64,000 bases of DNA from Caldilineaceae bacterium. GTDB taxonomy: Bacteria > Chloroflexota > Anaerolineae > Caldilineales > Caldilineaceae. The position numbers and the translations under genes were made by a program. The notes beneath the pieces are model-generated. The model was not told the DNA's origin and did no database searches. It saw only the letters and a list, made by a program, of their open reading frames with translations. Location of the stretch: contig JAJDTL010000019.1 of the NCBI GenBank assembly GCA_022827195.1, positions 186,001 to 250,000 of the forward strand, given 5' to 3'. This document shows, in pieces, positions 18,519-28,148 of this stretch; within the stretch, counting starts at the first letter, position 1; every line of letters starts with the position of its first letter.

Positions 18519-19628
18519 ATGATCTATTTTGCGATTCTCCTGACCGCCCTGGTCCTCACCGTCATCTTTACGCCAATCTCCGCCCGGCTCGGCCACCGGC
18601 TGGGACTGGTTGACCGTCCCGGCGCGCGCCGCAAACACACCGGCATCGTGCCGCGCACGGGCGGGCTTGCCATTGCCGCCGCCTTCACCGTCACCCTGCT
18701 CGCACTTCTCGTTCTCATGTCGGGCGCGCTGCCGGACCTCACCACCTCCTGGCTGCCGCCCCAGAATGATCCCAAAGAGGGCCGCCGTTTCCTCGCCCTC
18801 CTGGTTGGCGGCGCATTCTGCGCTTTCTTCGGCTTTCTCGATGACCGCTACGAATTCTCCTCGCTGCCCCAATACGCCATCCAGACCGCCGCCGCCCTCA
18901 TCGCCATCACCGGCCTCATCTTCATCAAACACGTCAACAATCCGTTTACAAGCGGCTCTCTCTTTGGCCCGGATGGGTTTCCCTGGTGGCTGATTGGCCC
19001 GCTCACGATCTTCTGGTTCGTCGGCATGATGAATACGGTCAATTTCCTCGACGGCCTCAACGGGCTTGTCGCCGGTGTCACCGTTATCTTCTGCGCCATC
19101 CTGGCCATTCACATGATCTTCGTGATCCAGCCGCCCCAGCTGAGCGTGGCCGTGCTGCCGGTGGCACTGCTCGGTGTCGGCCTGGGTTTCCTGTTCTTTA
19201 ATTTCGGCCCCGCGCGCGTCTTCATGGGCAGCAGCGGCAGCTACTTTCTCGGCTTTGTCCTCGCCGCATTGGGCATCATCGGCGGCGCCAGGCTGGCCAC
19301 CGTCTTGCTGATCCTCGGCCTGCCGATCCTCGATGTCGCCTGGCTGATCTACAGCCGCCTGCGCCGCGGCGTGCCGCCCAGCCAGGGAGGTCGCGATCAT
19401 CTGCATCTGCGCCTGCGCGACAACGGCCTCGCCGAGCGTACCATCGTCGTCGCCTACTGGGCCTTCTGCGCACTCTTCGGCGGCCTCACCCTGCTGCTCG
19501 ACGACCGCATCTACAAGCTGGTCGCCCTGATTGGGCTGGGCGTCATCGGTCTGCTCGTCCTGATCTGGGCCGCCCGCACCGCCCCAAAAGACGAGGCAGT
19601 CTCACCTGCCAGGCAGAGCGGCAGATGA
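18519..19628 (+). CDS. undecaprenyl-phosphate sugar-1-phosphate transferase, WecA/TagO type
   Basis: The 369-residue polytopic enzyme belongs to the MraY/WecA family. It transfers a sugar-1-phosphate (GlcNAc-1-P in WecA/TagO) from UDP-sugar to undecaprenyl phosphate at the inner membrane for envelope glycans. Signatures are [15 protein letters not shown], the catalytic Asp motif [17 protein letters not shown], and the C-terminal HLHLRL. About ten membrane spans are visible. It overlaps tsaD by 4 bases (ATGA at 19625), a sign of translational coupling. The sugar specificity is inferred. Confidence 0.9.
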   Translation: MIYFAILLTALVLTVIFTPISARLGHRLGLVDRPGARRKHTGIVPRTGGLAIAAAFTVTLLALLVLMSGALPDLTTSWLPPQNDPKEGRRFLALLVGGAFCAFFGFLDDRYEFSSLPQYAIQTAAALIAITGLIFIKHVNNPFTSGSLFGPDGFPWWLIGPLTIFWFVGMMNTVNFLDGLNGLVAGVTVIFCAILAIHMIFVIQPPQLSVAVLPVALLGVGLGFLFFNFGPARVFMGSSGSYFLGFVLAALGIIGGARLATVLLILGLPILDVAWLIYSRLRRGVPPSQGGRDHLHLRLRDNGLAERTIVVAYWAFCALFGGLTLLLDDRIYKLVALIGLGVIGLLVLIWAARTAPKDEAVSPARQSGR

Positions 19629-20782
19629 ACCCCGAGCGCGCAGCAGCCCCGCTCGCATCCCGCATCCTCGCAATCGAAACCAGCTGCGACGAGACCGCGG
19701 CCGCGGTCATCGCTGATGGACGACATATCCTCAGCAACCGCGTTGCCAGCCAGATCGAACTTCACCGCCGTTTCGGCGGCGTCTACCCCGAGGTCGCCAG
19801 CCGTCAGCACGTGCTCGCCATCCAGACCGTCGTCGAGGAGGCCCTCGCCGATGCCGACGTAGCCCACGTGCGCCAGCTCGACGCCATCGCCGTCACGCAA
19901 GGACCGGGCCTGGCCGGCAGCCTCCTCGTCGGCGTCAATTTCGCCAAGGGGCTAGCTTTCGCCGCCGGCCTGCCGCTTATCGCCGTCAACCACCTCGAAG
20001 GCCACGTCTATAGCAACTGGCTCCACACCGGCGAAGGCGCGGCCGCGTCCGACATCTTCCCCGCGCTGATCCTGATCGTCTCCGGCGGCCACACCGAGCT
20101 GGTGCTCATGGAAGGCCACTGCCGCTACCGGCTCCTGGGCGCCACGCTCGATGATGCAGCCGGGGAGGCCTTCGACAAGGTGGCCCGCCTGCTCGAATTG
20201 GGCTATCCGGGCGGACCCGCCATCCAGAAGGCCGCGCAATCCGGCGACGCCCATCGCTTCCATCTTCCCCGCCCGCTCTCGCGGCCTGCCCCGCGCGCTG
20301 GGGACCATGCCGCCGAGCCGGCCTCCTACCTTCCCGTTCGCGGCGAGCACCGCTTTAATTTCAGCTTTTCCGGCCTCAAAACAGCCGTTCTCAACCTGTT
20401 GCGGCAACTCGAACAGGACGAAGCCGCGCCGTGCCCGGCGCAGACAGCGGCTGATATTGCTGCCGCATTTCAGATGGCGGTGGTGGATGTGTTGGTGGCC
20501 AAAACAGCGGCTGCCGCCGCCGAGTTCGCCGTCAGGCAGGTCTGCATCTGCGGCGGGGTCGGCGCCAATCGCCTCCTCCGCCGCAACGCCGAACAGCAGT
20601 TCGCGAAGATGGGCCTGCCGCTGCGCTGTCCGCCCCTCTTTCTCTGCACCGACAACGCCGCCATGATCGGCGCCGCGGCCTACCACCGCGGCGCGCAAAA
20701 CCGGACCTTCGAGCATATACATGCGCGCGACGGCCTGGCCCTTGATGTATATGCGAATTTGCCCTTGGCGGATTTCCTGTAG
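19625..20782 (+). CDS. tsaD: tRNA threonylcarbamoyladenosine transferase TsaD
   Basis: The 385-residue enzyme finishes synthesis of t6A at position 37 of ANN-decoding tRNAs. [15 protein letters not shown] opens the ASKHA fold. The metal ligands are in [11 protein letters not shown], and [19 protein letters not shown] and [11 protein letters not shown] follow. The C-terminal [12 protein letters not shown] is also standard. It is longer than the usual 340 or so residues because of an insertion around residues 215-240 ([18 protein letters not shown]) before the FSFSGLK motif. It overlaps the upstream transferase gene by 4 bases. Confidence 0.96.
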   Translation: MNPERAAAPLASRILAIETSCDETAAAVIADGRHILSNRVASQIELHRRFGGVYPEVASRQHVLAIQTVVEEALADADVAHVRQLDAIAVTQGPGLAGSLLVGVNFAKGLAFAAGLPLIAVNHLEGHVYSNWLHTGEGAAASDIFPALILIVSGGHTELVLMEGHCRYRLLGATLDDAAGEAFDKVARLLELGYPGGPAIQKAAQSGDAHRFHLPRPLSRPAPRAGDHAAEPASYLPVRGEHRFNFSFSGLKTAVLNLLRQLEQDEAAPCPAQTAADIAAAFQMAVVDVLVAKTAAAAAEFAVRQVCICGGVGANRLLRRNAEQQFAKMGLPLRCPPLFLCTDNAAMIGAAAYHRGAQNRTFEHIHARDGLALDVYANLPLADFL

Positions 20783-20821
20783 CTGCTTACAAGTGAGGGG
20801 GGGTATGCCGGCGCCCGGTCT

Positions 20822-22288
20822 CTAATCGCCTGCCGGCGAGTTGGCCGCCTGCGAAGCGGGACGTGCGTGCGCCTCCTCGTCCAATTCCGTCACTGAAGGC
20901 AGGGCGCCCTCAGGGACTTTCTCGGCTGCATTCGCAACCACGACCCGGCGATAGACCCCGGCGCGCTGCGGCTGGGCCACCGCGCGGCGTTCACTGAATG
21001 GTGGATAGTTGAGCAGTTTGGCGTGCGTGTAGCCGCCGATCAGCCGTAGGCTGGCGATTACCGGCGCCGCCAGAAACGCGCCCAAAATCCCGCCCACGCT
21101 GGCGCCCACAACCACGCCGCAGACCACCACGACGGGGTGCAGATGAACGCTCGTGCCGATCACGCGCGGCACGAGCAGTTGATGCTCAAGCTGTTGAATT
21201 ACGAAGTAGACGCCGATCACCAGCAGCGCGAAGTTCAGATTGCTTAACTCGAGCGTCGAACTCCCCTGCGCCAGCGCGATAATCACCGCCGGGATCATCG
21301 CCAGAATCGGCCCGATGTTGGGCAGGATCTCCAGCGCGCCGGCCAGAATCGCAAGAATCAACGCGCCGCGCATCCCCATGAGGCTCAGCGAAGCATAGGT
21401 CGCCACACCGATCGATACCGAGAGGATCAGTTGCCCCCGGAAAAAGGCGTTCCAGATGCCGCGCAGCCGCCGCATCAGCTCCACACCCTCCGAATAGTAC
21501 TCGACCGGGAACAACCCCTCCACATAACGCTGGATGCGGGGTGCGTCCTTCGTCAGATAGAGACTGATAAAGAATAGAAGGAGCAGAAAAATTACCGTAC
21601 TGACGATGCTGCCCACGACCGTCAAAGTCATCGTCGCCGTGCTGCTCACGACATTCGTCGCCGTGCTCAGGAGCTGGTTTATATAGTCCAGGATCTGCTG
21701 CGCGCCCGGCAGGAACTGTTCCACCGCAATCTCATTGGCCAGCGTCTGCTGAATCTGCCCCACCACCCCCTCAAACGTGATCTCGAGACCGAGAATCTCC
21801 GCATTGGTTGGCAGTTCCGCAACCGACTCCTGTAGAAAGAGCAGAGTGTTTTCAGCCGCCTTTGGCACATCAAAATAGAACTCGGTCAACTGCGACAACA
21901 GGACCGGCACCAGCAGGACCGGCGCCAGTATCAACAGGACGAGGAAGAGCAGGTAGAGGACGATGGTGCTCACGGCGCGGGGAATGCGCACACGCTCGCA
22001 CAGATCGACAATCGGGATCAGGAAGTAGGAGACCAGCCCCGCCACAATCACAATCGGGAGCACCGGGCGGCTGATCCAGAAGATCAGCGTGCCGACGACC
22101 AGCAGAACGATCAGGACCGTTCTCTTGGTCGCCGTGTCCCATTCGGTGTTCGTTGTCCGAGGCGCGCTTGAGCCTTGCGCAGCCGCCTCTGCCGCCGGCA
22201 ATTGGTGCGTTTCGTCTGAGGTGCGGGAAGGACCGGCGCGCTGCTCAGAGGCTACATCCGGCCCTTCCGCTGCGGATGGCGCTGACAT
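20822..22288 (-). CDS. AI-2E family transporter (PF01594)
   Basis: The 488-residue membrane protein has the family layout: a disordered N-terminus of about 45 residues, then paired helices (ILIVLLVVGTLIFWISRPVL-like region at 55-90). A soluble insert follows (about 130-210), then a cluster of C-terminal helices with GALEILPNIGPILAMIPAVI and VPRVIGTSVHLHPVVV. Members are trimeric-to-pentameric exporters or antiporters; the name comes from E. coli TqsA. The substrate is unknown here. Both termini are extended compared with the core of about 350. It converges with tsaD and no terminator is evident between them. Confidence 0.88.
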   Translation of the reverse strand: MSAPSAAEGPDVASEQRAGPSRTSDETHQLPAAEAAAQGSSAPRTTNTEWDTATKRTVLIVLLVVGTLIFWISRPVLPIVIVAGLVSYFLIPIVDLCERVRIPRAVSTIVLYLLFLVLLILAPVLLVPVLLSQLTEFYFDVPKAAENTLLFLQESVAELPTNAEILGLEITFEGVVGQIQQTLANEIAVEQFLPGAQQILDYINQLLSTATNVVSSTATMTLTVVGSIVSTVIFLLLLFFISLYLTKDAPRIQRYVEGLFPVEYYSEGVELMRRLRGIWNAFFRGQLILSVSIGVATYASLSLMGMRGALILAILAGALEILPNIGPILAMIPAVIIALAQGSSTLELSNLNFALLVIGVYFVIQQLEHQLLVPRVIGTSVHLHPVVVVCGVVVGASVGGILGAFLAAPVIASLRLIGGYTHAKLLNYPPFSERRAVAQPQRAGVYRRVVVANAAEKVPEGALPSVTELDEEAHARPASQAANSPAGD

Positions 22289-22421
22289 AGATCAGTGGAT
22301 GGTGGACAGTGGTACGTCCATGAATCAGGCGCGATTCAGACATCACCGCGCGCTGCCATTCTACAGGAGAGAACACAGCCGGCTCCCGAAAGTTGCGCGC
22401 TGCCCGCGCCGGATACCGCTT

Positions 22422-23885
22422 TCAGTCCAGCCCCAGCGACGCGAATTTCCAGGCCGCCACAGGCGTAAACCGCGCCGGGTCCAACGCAATTGCCGGACCA
22501 AACGGCGCCGCTGTCACGCTGCCCACCGCAACCGACCCGTCCTCGACCGCCAGCGTTGGAAACTGTCTGCCATCCGCGGTCGCGTGCGGGCGATAGAGGT
22601 CGCCGTGAGCGGTCAGCATCTGCGCCTGCACTTCCTGCGGCAGCATCGACAGCCCCGCGAAGTAATGATGCCCGTTGCGCTCCGCATGCTCGATCCCCAG
22701 CGTCGCCAGCACCGCCAAGTCCTCCAACAGCGCCACCGGCCCCAGATTGCACAGGTCTTCGCCGCTGATGATCGGCAACGCGCCCGGCGCCTGCCGCCGG
22801 CGGTGGCGGATGAGGCAGGTGTTGGCGATGCCTTTGAAGATGCCTTTGCAGTTCTTGTGGCTCGTGCCCACGTAGCCGCTCTCCAGCGCGGCGGGCGCGC
22901 TCGAAAGCGCCCCGTCCGATTCATCTATGATGATTGGCGGCCGCTCGCTCCAGCCGCGCAGCGCCGCGCCCACCTCCGCGCTGAGCGCGATATCGCGCTG
23001 GAATGGCTGCTCGACGAAAAGGAGCCGCTTCAAAAAGCCGCGCAGCGCGGGGTCCGCGTTCAGCCTTTCCCACAGCGCGCGAAAATCTGCCGCGTCGTGG
23101 TAGGTCTCGTTGCCGTCAAGTGTGTGGCGGTAGTCAACATTGCGCGCATCCAGCAACGCCGCGATCCGCTGCAACCGCTCCCTGTCCGCGTCGATCTCGC
23201 CGCCGATCTTGATCTTGAAGTGGGTCAACCCGTAGGCGCGGATCGACGCGTCCAACGACTGCGGCAGGCCATCGTCGACCCGGTCCGCGGGCGCGATCTC
23301 ATCATCGGTGAGTGGGTCGATCAGGCCGATGGTATGCCGCACGATGATACGCGCCAGCGGTCTCTCGGGCAGCAGATCGGCCGCGCTTTGCCCGCCCAAC
23401 TCCGGCCGCAGCGCCTCCAGGCGCATGCCCAGGCTGTTCGTGTGCACTGCCGCGGCGAAGGTCGTGGCCGTCGCCCGGCAGAAACCGTCGATGATCGCCC
23501 GCTCGACCAGCGAGACGCCGAACGCCCACAGCAGGGGCGGATAGTCGGTCCCCGCGGCCCAGGCCTCCTGCGCCGCGTAGATGGCCTGCCACAGCTCGAA
23601 GACCGCCGCCGCCGGGCCCGCCTCCTTGGCGTGGCGGCAGGCCGCCTGCACAACGTCGAGCATCTCCGCGATGTCCTGCTCCGTCGACGAGTCCGGTACC
23701 TTTGTAAACCATTTTGGCGCCAGGCCGTCCGCCGCGATGCCGTCCGCCTCCCTGCCGTCCACGTCGACCCGCGCCCGCACAAAAAGGTGCGGCAGCGCCG
23801 TCATGGTCACGATGCCGTAGCGGAACGGCATCCGGTTGCGCATGTTTAGAATGTGCAGGTCAAAGTCGAGCAGGCGAATCGGCAT
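22422..23885 (-). CDS. enolase-superfamily (mandelate racemase/MLE-like) enzyme
   Basis: The 487-residue protein is a large member of the enolase superfamily, which abstract a proton alpha to a carboxylate. Visible are the capping N-terminus, the KxK-type pair in THFKIKIGG, a metal Asp in HTLDGNETY, a Glu in LFVEQPFQRD, and Asp/Glu in IIIDESDGA. GYVGTSHKNCKGIFKG supplies the late barrel strand. It is about 100 residues longer than typical mandelate racemases. The substrate is unknown. It is the last gene in a leftward set with the isomerase and Gfo/Idh genes, 132 bases away. Confidence 0.82.
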   Translation of the reverse strand: MPIRLLDFDLHILNMRNRMPFRYGIVTMTALPHLFVRARVDVDGREADGIAADGLAPKWFTKVPDSSTEQDIAEMLDVVQAACRHAKEAGPAAAVFELWQAIYAAQEAWAAGTDYPPLLWAFGVSLVERAIIDGFCRATATTFAAAVHTNSLGMRLEALRPELGGQSAADLLPERPLARIIVRHTIGLIDPLTDDEIAPADRVDDGLPQSLDASIRAYGLTHFKIKIGGEIDADRERLQRIAALLDARNVDYRHTLDGNETYHDAADFRALWERLNADPALRGFLKRLLFVEQPFQRDIALSAEVGAALRGWSERPPIIIDESDGALSSAPAALESGYVGTSHKNCKGIFKGIANTCLIRHRRRQAPGALPIISGEDLCNLGPVALLEDLAVLATLGIEHAERNGHHYFAGLSMLPQEVQAQMLTAHGDLYRPHATADGRQFPTLAVEDGSVAVGSVTAAPFGPAIALDPARFTPVAAWKFASLGLD

Positions 23886-24017
23886 CTTTCCTCATCTCCG
23901 GTCTCTGTGAAAACACAGTTTTTCGTAGACAGTTGTTCGTTTTCAGTGACGGCATAGCAGATCGTTCCGGGCATTCGTCGGGAAACAAGAGTTGCTGACC
24001 GGAATCATGAATCGTCA

Positions 24018-24818
24018 TCAAGCAAGCGCACGCTCATAGCCGCGCAGCGTCGCGATCTCCCGCGGCAGGTGCACCTCCGGCAGCTGCCAGTCGATCCACT
24101 CGCCGCTGAGATAGCCGTCGTAGCCGTCGCCGTGCAGCAGTTGCAGCACCTCCCGGTGATCGACCTCGCCCGTGCCGAAAGGTGTGTAGTCCAGCCGGTC
24201 TACGGCCAGGAACATGTCGTGCATATGCACGTGGCGGATCCATGGCCGCAGCGTACGGTAGGAGTCTGCCAGCGTCCAGCCCGCTTGCCGCAGCGGGTGC
24301 GCCGCATCCCAGTTCACGCCAATCGCTGCATGGTCCACCCGCTCCATCACCGCCGCCACATCGGCGGGATTGCACCAGTCGTCATGCGTCTCCATACAGA
24401 CGGCCACGCCGCGCGCGCCGGCCCGTTCCGCCAACTGTTTGAGCGCGTCCGTCACACCGTCAGCGGCCGCTTCCCGGCTGATGCCGGCAGGGATCCGTCC
24501 TCCGAAGACGCGCAGCGCCGGCGCGCCGATATCGGCGGCCAGGTCGATGTACCGAAGCGACTCCTCTACCTCCGCCTCCCGGGTCGCAGGGTCGGCAAAG
24601 CGGGCGCCCGACGCCAGGCAGCAGATGGCGACGCCCGCCTCAGCCGCCTGCGCGCGGAACGATGCCCGCTCCTCCGCCGACGCCTCCAGCTCCACCCCGT
24701 GGTTCTGGCCGCCGGCCGCCCGCGGCTCGACGCCGTCGTAGCCGTACTGCACCGCCAGCGCCAGCATCTCCCCGAACGTCGCCTGCGGGCAGGAAAAACT
24801 CATAAAAGCATAGTTCAT
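24018..24818 (-). CDS. sugar phosphate isomerase/epimerase (xylose isomerase-like TIM barrel)
   Basis: The 266-residue protein has the AP-endonuclease-2/xylose-isomerase-like TIM barrel. It contains MSFSCPQATFGEMLALA, GYDGVEPR, CMETHDDWCNP (metal Glu and His), INWDAAHPLRQAGW (metal Asp and His), HVHMHDMF and LSGEWIDW (final Glu). ATG 24818 has a GGGAGAT ribosome site 7 bases upstream; a longer frame to 25064 runs over the upstream gene and is rejected. Family members isomerise ketoses or act on inositol derivatives. Pairing with the Gfo/Idh gene 62 bases upstream suggests sugar or inositol catabolism. Confidence 0.88.
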   Translation of the reverse strand: MNYAFMSFSCPQATFGEMLALAVQYGYDGVEPRAAGGQNHGVELEASAEERASFRAQAAEAGVAICCLASGARFADPATREAEVEESLRYIDLAADIGAPALRVFGGRIPAGISREAAADGVTDALKQLAERAGARGVAVCMETHDDWCNPADVAAVMERVDHAAIGVNWDAAHPLRQAGWTLADSYRTLRPWIRHVHMHDMFLAVDRLDYTPFGTGEVDHREVLQLLHGDGYDGYLSGEWIDWQLPEVHLPREIATLRGYERALA

Positions 24819-24880
24819 CGCTGCAATCTCCCCTTTTGTTGCTTCATCTCTGACCGTCAGATCGGCGGCGCGCGGCCGCA

Positions 24881-25942
24881 TCACAGCGCAGAAATCTCCA
24901 CCGCCTCGCCTCTCTCCGCCGACCGGTATAGCGCATCGGTGATCCGTTGCACCAGCAGGGCCTGCGTCAACGTCGTCTTCGGCGGGCGCCCCGTGCGCAC
25001 AGCCGTCGCGAAATCCTCCAGCAGCGCGCGGCTGACCTCTCCGAAAGATTCCTCGCCCGCCCACAGCGTCCGCCGGACCGTGCCCTGGGTGGCGCTACTC
25101 TCAAAATAGAGGATCTCCTTCTCCTCCGCCGGCGTCATCCACAACCGCAGCGAACCGGCATCGCCGATCACTTCCCACGAATCCTCCGCCTGCGCCGCCG
25201 TGCATTCACCCCGCTCATAGGTGAGCGCAATCCCGTCCGCGCAGCGTACCAGCCCCGTGATGTGCGTCTCCGCATCCGATTCCGGCGCGACCGTGTCGGC
25301 GAAAATCGCCGGCACCTGCCAGCTCTGCGCCAGCGCCGTCTCCGGTTGCAGACGCCAGCCGCAGATGCCCAGCAGATAGTCCAGGTCGTAGCAGCCCCAG
25401 TTGGCCAGAATGCCGCCGCCGTTCAGCTCGCGGCTCAGCCGCCACGCCGGCGCCGGGTCCTCCGGCGCGGGACGCGCCGGCGTGATTGCCCGGCAACGCA
25501 GCAGACGAAGCGCACCCAGCTTGCCCTGACCGATCCAGTCCGCGGCCACCTGCGCCGATTCCATAAACTGGAACCGCGAGGAACAGCAGGCCGCAACCCG
25601 CTCCCCCTGCGCCGCGATCAACTGCTTCACCTCGGCCGCGCTGCGCGCCACCGGCTTCTCTGTCAACAGATGTTTGCCCGCCCGCAGCGCCTCCAACCCC
25701 AACTCGATGCGAAAAGAGGCCGGCAGCGCCAGCACCACGGCCTCGACCCGGGCATCGGCCAGCAAGGCCGCGCCATCGTTGTAGACCGTCTCCACCCCGT
25801 GCGCCGCGGCCGTCTTCTCCGCCAATTCGCGCTGCACGTCGGCCACCGCAACAAGCTCGATCTGCTCGGACTCAGCAGCAGCCCGCGCGTGGACCGAGCC
25901 GATCACCCCGCAGCCGATAATGCCGAGTTGTAACCGTCCCAT
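24881..25942 (-). CDS. Gfo/Idh/MocA-family oxidoreductase
   Basis: The 353-residue NAD(P)-dependent dehydrogenase has the Rossmann start LGIIGCGVIGSVHARAA, the DALVLALPA-like strand (VEAVVLALPASFR), and the family hallmark LLTEKPVARS with the catalytic-site Lys. A C-terminal alpha/beta domain follows, with LNGGGILANWGCYDLD. Members oxidise or epimerise sugars, sugar acids and inositols. ATG 25942 fits the domain start better than 25966. It is first in the leftward run isomerase then enolase-superfamily gene. The exact substrate is not predictable. Confidence 0.88.
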   Translation of the reverse strand: MGRLQLGIIGCGVIGSVHARAAAESEQIELVAVADVQRELAEKTAAAHGVETVYNDGAALLADARVEAVVLALPASFRIELGLEALRAGKHLLTEKPVARSAAEVKQLIAAQGERVAACCSSRFQFMESAQVAADWIGQGKLGALRLLRCRAITPARPAPEDPAPAWRLSRELNGGGILANWGCYDLDYLLGICGWRLQPETALAQSWQVPAIFADTVAPESDAETHITGLVRCADGIALTYERGECTAAQAEDSWEVIGDAGSLRLWMTPAEEKEILYFESSATQGTVRRTLWAGEESFGEVSRALLEDFATAVRTGRPPKTTLTQALLVQRITDALYRSAERGEAVEISAL

Positions 25943-26010
25943 CGGGCGCACTCTCCCATGATACAATGAAAGCTGATCGCATCCGCCATCTCAAGCGAAG
26001 GAAGCCGCAG

Positions 26011-26769
26011 ATGGACAACCCCTCCCCTTCTTGGCAAAGAATCTACGCCGACGAAGAGTTCAGCTGGCTCTGGCCGCCCGCCTACGAACCGGGTTCGACA
26101 CCGCCCGAACTGGAGTCGATCCTCTCCCTTTTGCAACCGCAAAACGGTGCGCGCTTCCTTGACCTCGCCTGCGGTCTCGGCTGGCTCACCATCCCGATGG
26201 CGCTGCGCGGCTTCCACGTGACCGGCTACGACCTCAGCGACGCCATGCTTACACGCGCCCAGGAGTCAGCCGCGCATGCGAAAGCCGAGATCCAGTGGGT
26301 GCGCGGCGACATGCGCAGCCTGCCGGCGGACTGGACGGCCACTTTCGATTTCGTCACCCTCACCCTCAGCGAATTCGGATGCTTTCACGACGAGTCGGAC
26401 AATCAGTGTGTGCTCGCCGAAGCGGCGCGTGTCCTCAAACAAGGCGGCCGCTTTCTCCTCGACATCGTCGTCAACCGCGACGAGCTGGTCTTTCGTGGAG
26501 ACCGCACCGAATGTTTTGACGCCGGCGGCTACTTCATCTCGGACAGGGGCAGCCTCGATCTCCTCAGCGGCATCTACACGCGCGTATTCCAATGGTATCG
26601 ACAGGGACAGCGCCGCCAAACGACCTGGCAGATCCGCGCCTACACCGCGCCCGAGGTGACGCGTATGTTGCAGCGGGCCGGTTTCCGCAGCTCGACCCCA
26701 TACCGCAACTACGCCGGCGACAGGCTCACGCGCGATAGCGCCAGCCTGGTGTTTCTGGCGCAGAAATAG
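26011..26769 (+). CDS. class I SAM-dependent methyltransferase
   Basis: The 252-residue protein has the class I fold: motif I FLDLACGLGWLTIPMA (about residue 45), motif II VTGYDLSDAML, EIQWVRGDMRSLP, FDFVTLTLSEFGCF and LKQGGRFLLDI. The acceptor is unknown. ATG 26011 is preferred because GAAGGAAG lies 7 bases upstream; an in-frame ATG at 25966 overlaps the divergent gene. The gene is alone on its strand between leftward clusters. Confidence 0.85.
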   Translation: MDNPSPSWQRIYADEEFSWLWPPAYEPGSTPPELESILSLLQPQNGARFLDLACGLGWLTIPMALRGFHVTGYDLSDAMLTRAQESAAHAKAEIQWVRGDMRSLPADWTATFDFVTLTLSEFGCFHDESDNQCVLAEAARVLKQGGRFLLDIVVNRDELVFRGDRTECFDAGGYFISDRGSLDLLSGIYTRVFQWYRQGQRRQTTWQIRAYTAPEVTRMLQRAGFRSSTPYRNYAGDRLTRDSASLVFLAQK

Positions 26770-26808
26770 CCCGACCCCCAAGACGCTTCCCTTGCTCGCG
26801 TCCGTTTC

Positions 26809-28146
26809 TTATCCCAGCCCCAGCGCCGGGCCAAGAACCGCCGTCGTCATGCCTGCATGGTTCTCGCGGCCATGACCGCGCGCGATTGCGCTGACCGAGC
26901 GCGCCGAGCAGCCGTGGTCGCGGCCGTCCGGGAACGCCTCCCGCGCCAGCAGGAAGTAGGTGCGCGCCAGGTCCAGCGCCCGCGTTTGCAGCGCGCCGTC
27001 GCCGCCAATCTCCGCGGCCACCGCCAGCGTGATCGGATTGTGGCGCCGCGCATGGCCGTCTTCGAGCCAGCGCGGCGCATCCGAGCGTTTGCCCACGCCA
27101 GACGCCCGCCGTGCAGGCCGCTTGAAGGCCGTGTCCAGCGTGATCTCGTTGATGTCAAATGGGTCCAGCCCGCTCACGGCCGCCGCCACTGCCCCGTCGT
27201 AGCGGGTATCGCCCGTCCAGCCCCGATAGGCCCGCACCGCATCCGCGGCCGCGCCTGCATCCGCGTCGCCCAACTGCGCTGCCAGCGGCTGCAGCACACG
27301 TTCCGCCGCCCGCCGAAAGCGTGTCTCGCCCGTCTCCCGCCACAGGCGCAAGAAGGTGTTGATCGCGTCCGAACCAAGCAGATTCTCCGCCCGGTCGACC
27401 TCCGACTGCAGGTCGGGCGCCTCTCCCATGAACGAGTAATAGAGCGCCTCATCTTCTTCGTCGAATTCGTACAGGACACCGTCTGTTGTCAACGCAATCG
27501 GCAGCGTGTCCGCGGCCAGGATCGCATCCGCCCACGCCCCCGCATGGGCCGCCGCCAACTCGATGTAGCGGCCCCCGGCCGTCTCGGTAACCGGGTTCGA
27601 CGCCGCCAGCAGACAGATGTTGACGCAGCGCAGATGGTCCGGCGAATTCAGCGCCATGCCCGGCTCTGTACGCAGCCCGTCCGCGCCGAAAAAGAGCGAA
27701 CTGAAACGCCGCCGCTCCCAATCGAACCAATCCGGCGCCCCGTCTGACCAGTTGCCCATGTGCTCGGCCGCGTCATCCAGCTGCCGCGCCGTCTCCCCCT
27801 CCTGCGGCAGGACCCGCTGCAGCGCGCCCAGGAACAACTCATAATGCTCCGTGCCGTGGTGCGCCTCCTGCATGCGCCAGTAGCCGTGCCGCCACTGCTG
27901 CGTTGCGGTGAAATGGTCGCGAATGCGGTCGCGTTTCTGCTGCAAAAAGCGGAGGATTCGTTCGTCGGGGCAGGCGTGCAGCAGAGGTTCCCAGCCGGTC
28001 GTGTAGGTGCCCTGATCATGCACATCGGTGGCCGGCTCTTCCGCGTAGCGCTCGATGGCTTCGTACGCCCACCCGCGCAGATCACCCAGGAATCGCCGGC
28101 ACGCGTGCGCCAGGTCGTCCGAAGGTTCGATGCATCGACTGTACAC
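26809..28146 (-). CDS. hypothetical, mostly helical protein following the fucosidase gene
   Basis: The 445-residue protein is not a family I can name. It has no signal peptide or membrane span and is rich in Ala, Arg, Trp and acidic residues. Predicted helices run all along it, with pieces such as FLRLWRETGETRFRRAAERV and AVRAYRGWTGDTRYDGAVAA. These recall (alpha/alpha) toroid proteins of carbohydrate metabolism, but this is only a resemblance. It starts at GTG 28146, two bases after the fucosidase stop, so it is tightly coupled to it. A role in glycan or glycoside handling is the best inference. Confidence 0.6.
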   Translation of the reverse strand: MYSRCIEPSDDLAHACRRFLGDLRGWAYEAIERYAEEPATDVHDQGTYTTGWEPLLHACPDERILRFLQQKRDRIRDHFTATQQWRHGYWRMQEAHHGTEHYELFLGALQRVLPQEGETARQLDDAAEHMGNWSDGAPDWFDWERRRFSSLFFGADGLRTEPGMALNSPDHLRCVNICLLAASNPVTETAGGRYIELAAAHAGAWADAILAADTLPIALTTDGVLYEFDEEDEALYYSFMGEAPDLQSEVDRAENLLGSDAINTFLRLWRETGETRFRRAAERVLQPLAAQLGDADAGAAADAVRAYRGWTGDTRYDGAVAAAVSGLDPFDINEITLDTAFKRPARRASGVGKRSDAPRWLEDGHARRHNPITLAVAAEIGGDGALQTRALDLARTYFLLAREAFPDGRDHGCSARSVSAIARGHGRENHAGMTTAVLGPALGLG

Positions 28147-28148
28147 CG

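Noticed and set aside
23905-23923. CTGTG-AAAA-CACAG hairpin with five T as a terminator
   Set aside because: The T-run is on the plus strand, where no gene ends; the stem is only five bases.
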